Source: Petrolisthes cinctipes
Taxonomy: Eukaryota > Arthropoda > Malacostraca > Decapoda > Porcellanidae
Assembly (NCBI GenBank): GCA_033782935.1
Contig: JAWQEG010000283.1
Span: forward strand, 3,162,001-3,226,000
Direction: 5' to 3'
DNA: 64,000 nucleotides
Position 1 is the stretch's first letter, and each line of letters opens with the position of its first letter. The notes beneath the pieces were generated by a model, which was not told where the DNA came from, did not search any database, and saw only the letters and a program-made list of their open reading frames with translations. A program made the translations under genes and the position numbers. Positions 63,781-64,000 of this stretch are shown one piece after another.

Positions 63781-64000
63781 GATATGTTGGGATCCCAGAA
63801 GCGATCTGTACATGCCTACTCATATACAGGCCCAAAACATGCTAAAAATCGATATTTTAGGTGCCCAAAGTCGATATCTCAAATTCAGGCCCAAAACACC
63901 CGAAAATTCGATATTTTGGGGTCCCAGAAGCGATCAGTACATGCCTACTCTGTGTTAGGGTATTTTCAATATACAGGCCCAAAACATACTGAAAATCGAT
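63780..64000 (+). repeat. Satellite at right window edge, 2,661-bp type
   Basis: GATATGTTGGGATCC followed by a short monomer, then a GATCAGTACATG monomer with CTACTCTGTGTTAG, matches ~44,785-44,970 and ~47,450-47,630. The array continues beyond the window. Confidence 0.8.

Noticed and set aside
14206..64000. Tandem array read as CRISPR or as a telomere repeat
   Set aside because: Units are 147-176 bp, contiguous and without unique spacers, and no short telomeric unit is present.

Overview
This window is eukaryotic, non-genic DNA: about 55.6 kb of one head-to-tail tandem satellite, cut by two transposable-element insertions. The satellite runs off both window edges and I saw no inverted copies. 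The organism is probably an animal, and an arthropod (perhaps a crustacean) is plausible. That rests only on a LINE reverse transcriptase of the Jockey/CR1-like kind, TA-flanked DNA elements and the size of the satellite. No host gene, rRNA, tRNA or CRISPR array is supported. The many short reading frames in the array are by-products of the repeat.

Satellite: the full monomer is 176 bp. It is itself an old dimer of two 88-bp halves; I count 52 of 88 ungapped matches between the halves of one monomer. Two recurrent deletion forms are common: about 158 bp (18 bp lost from the first half) and about 147 bp (29 bp lost from the second half). Monomers are grouped into larger duplicated blocks with periods of about 1,393, 2,214, 1,381, 1,360, 4,069, 2,932 and 2,661 bp. 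The clearest is a 3,873-bp, 23-monomer higher-order repeat from about 49,128 onward.

Insertions: a 5'-truncated LINE lies at 5378-6550, with a poly(A) tail and a 4-bp target duplication. A 7.2-kb insertion fills 6998-14203 and is bounded by TA dinucleotides. It consists of a GC-rich 6.83-kb element (A, 36-bp terminal inverted repeats, no recognisable transposase), a TA, and a 374-bp MITE-like element (B, 64-bp terminal inverted repeats). A second copy of the same satellite block at about 19.2-23.6 kb lacks both insertions and supplies paralogous empty sites. These define both insertion points to the base and show that the insertions are younger than the block duplication.

Inside element A are degenerate ~330-bp repeats, a ~100-118-bp minisatellite and, near the right end, three diverged copies of a unit made of a hairpin, a run of 13 G and two more hairpins. 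Paired substitutions keep the stems intact, which is the most unexpected structural signal here. The array looks centromeric or pericentromeric by its architecture (nucleosome-scale monomer, higher-order repeats, short dyads), but nothing in the sequence proves that role.
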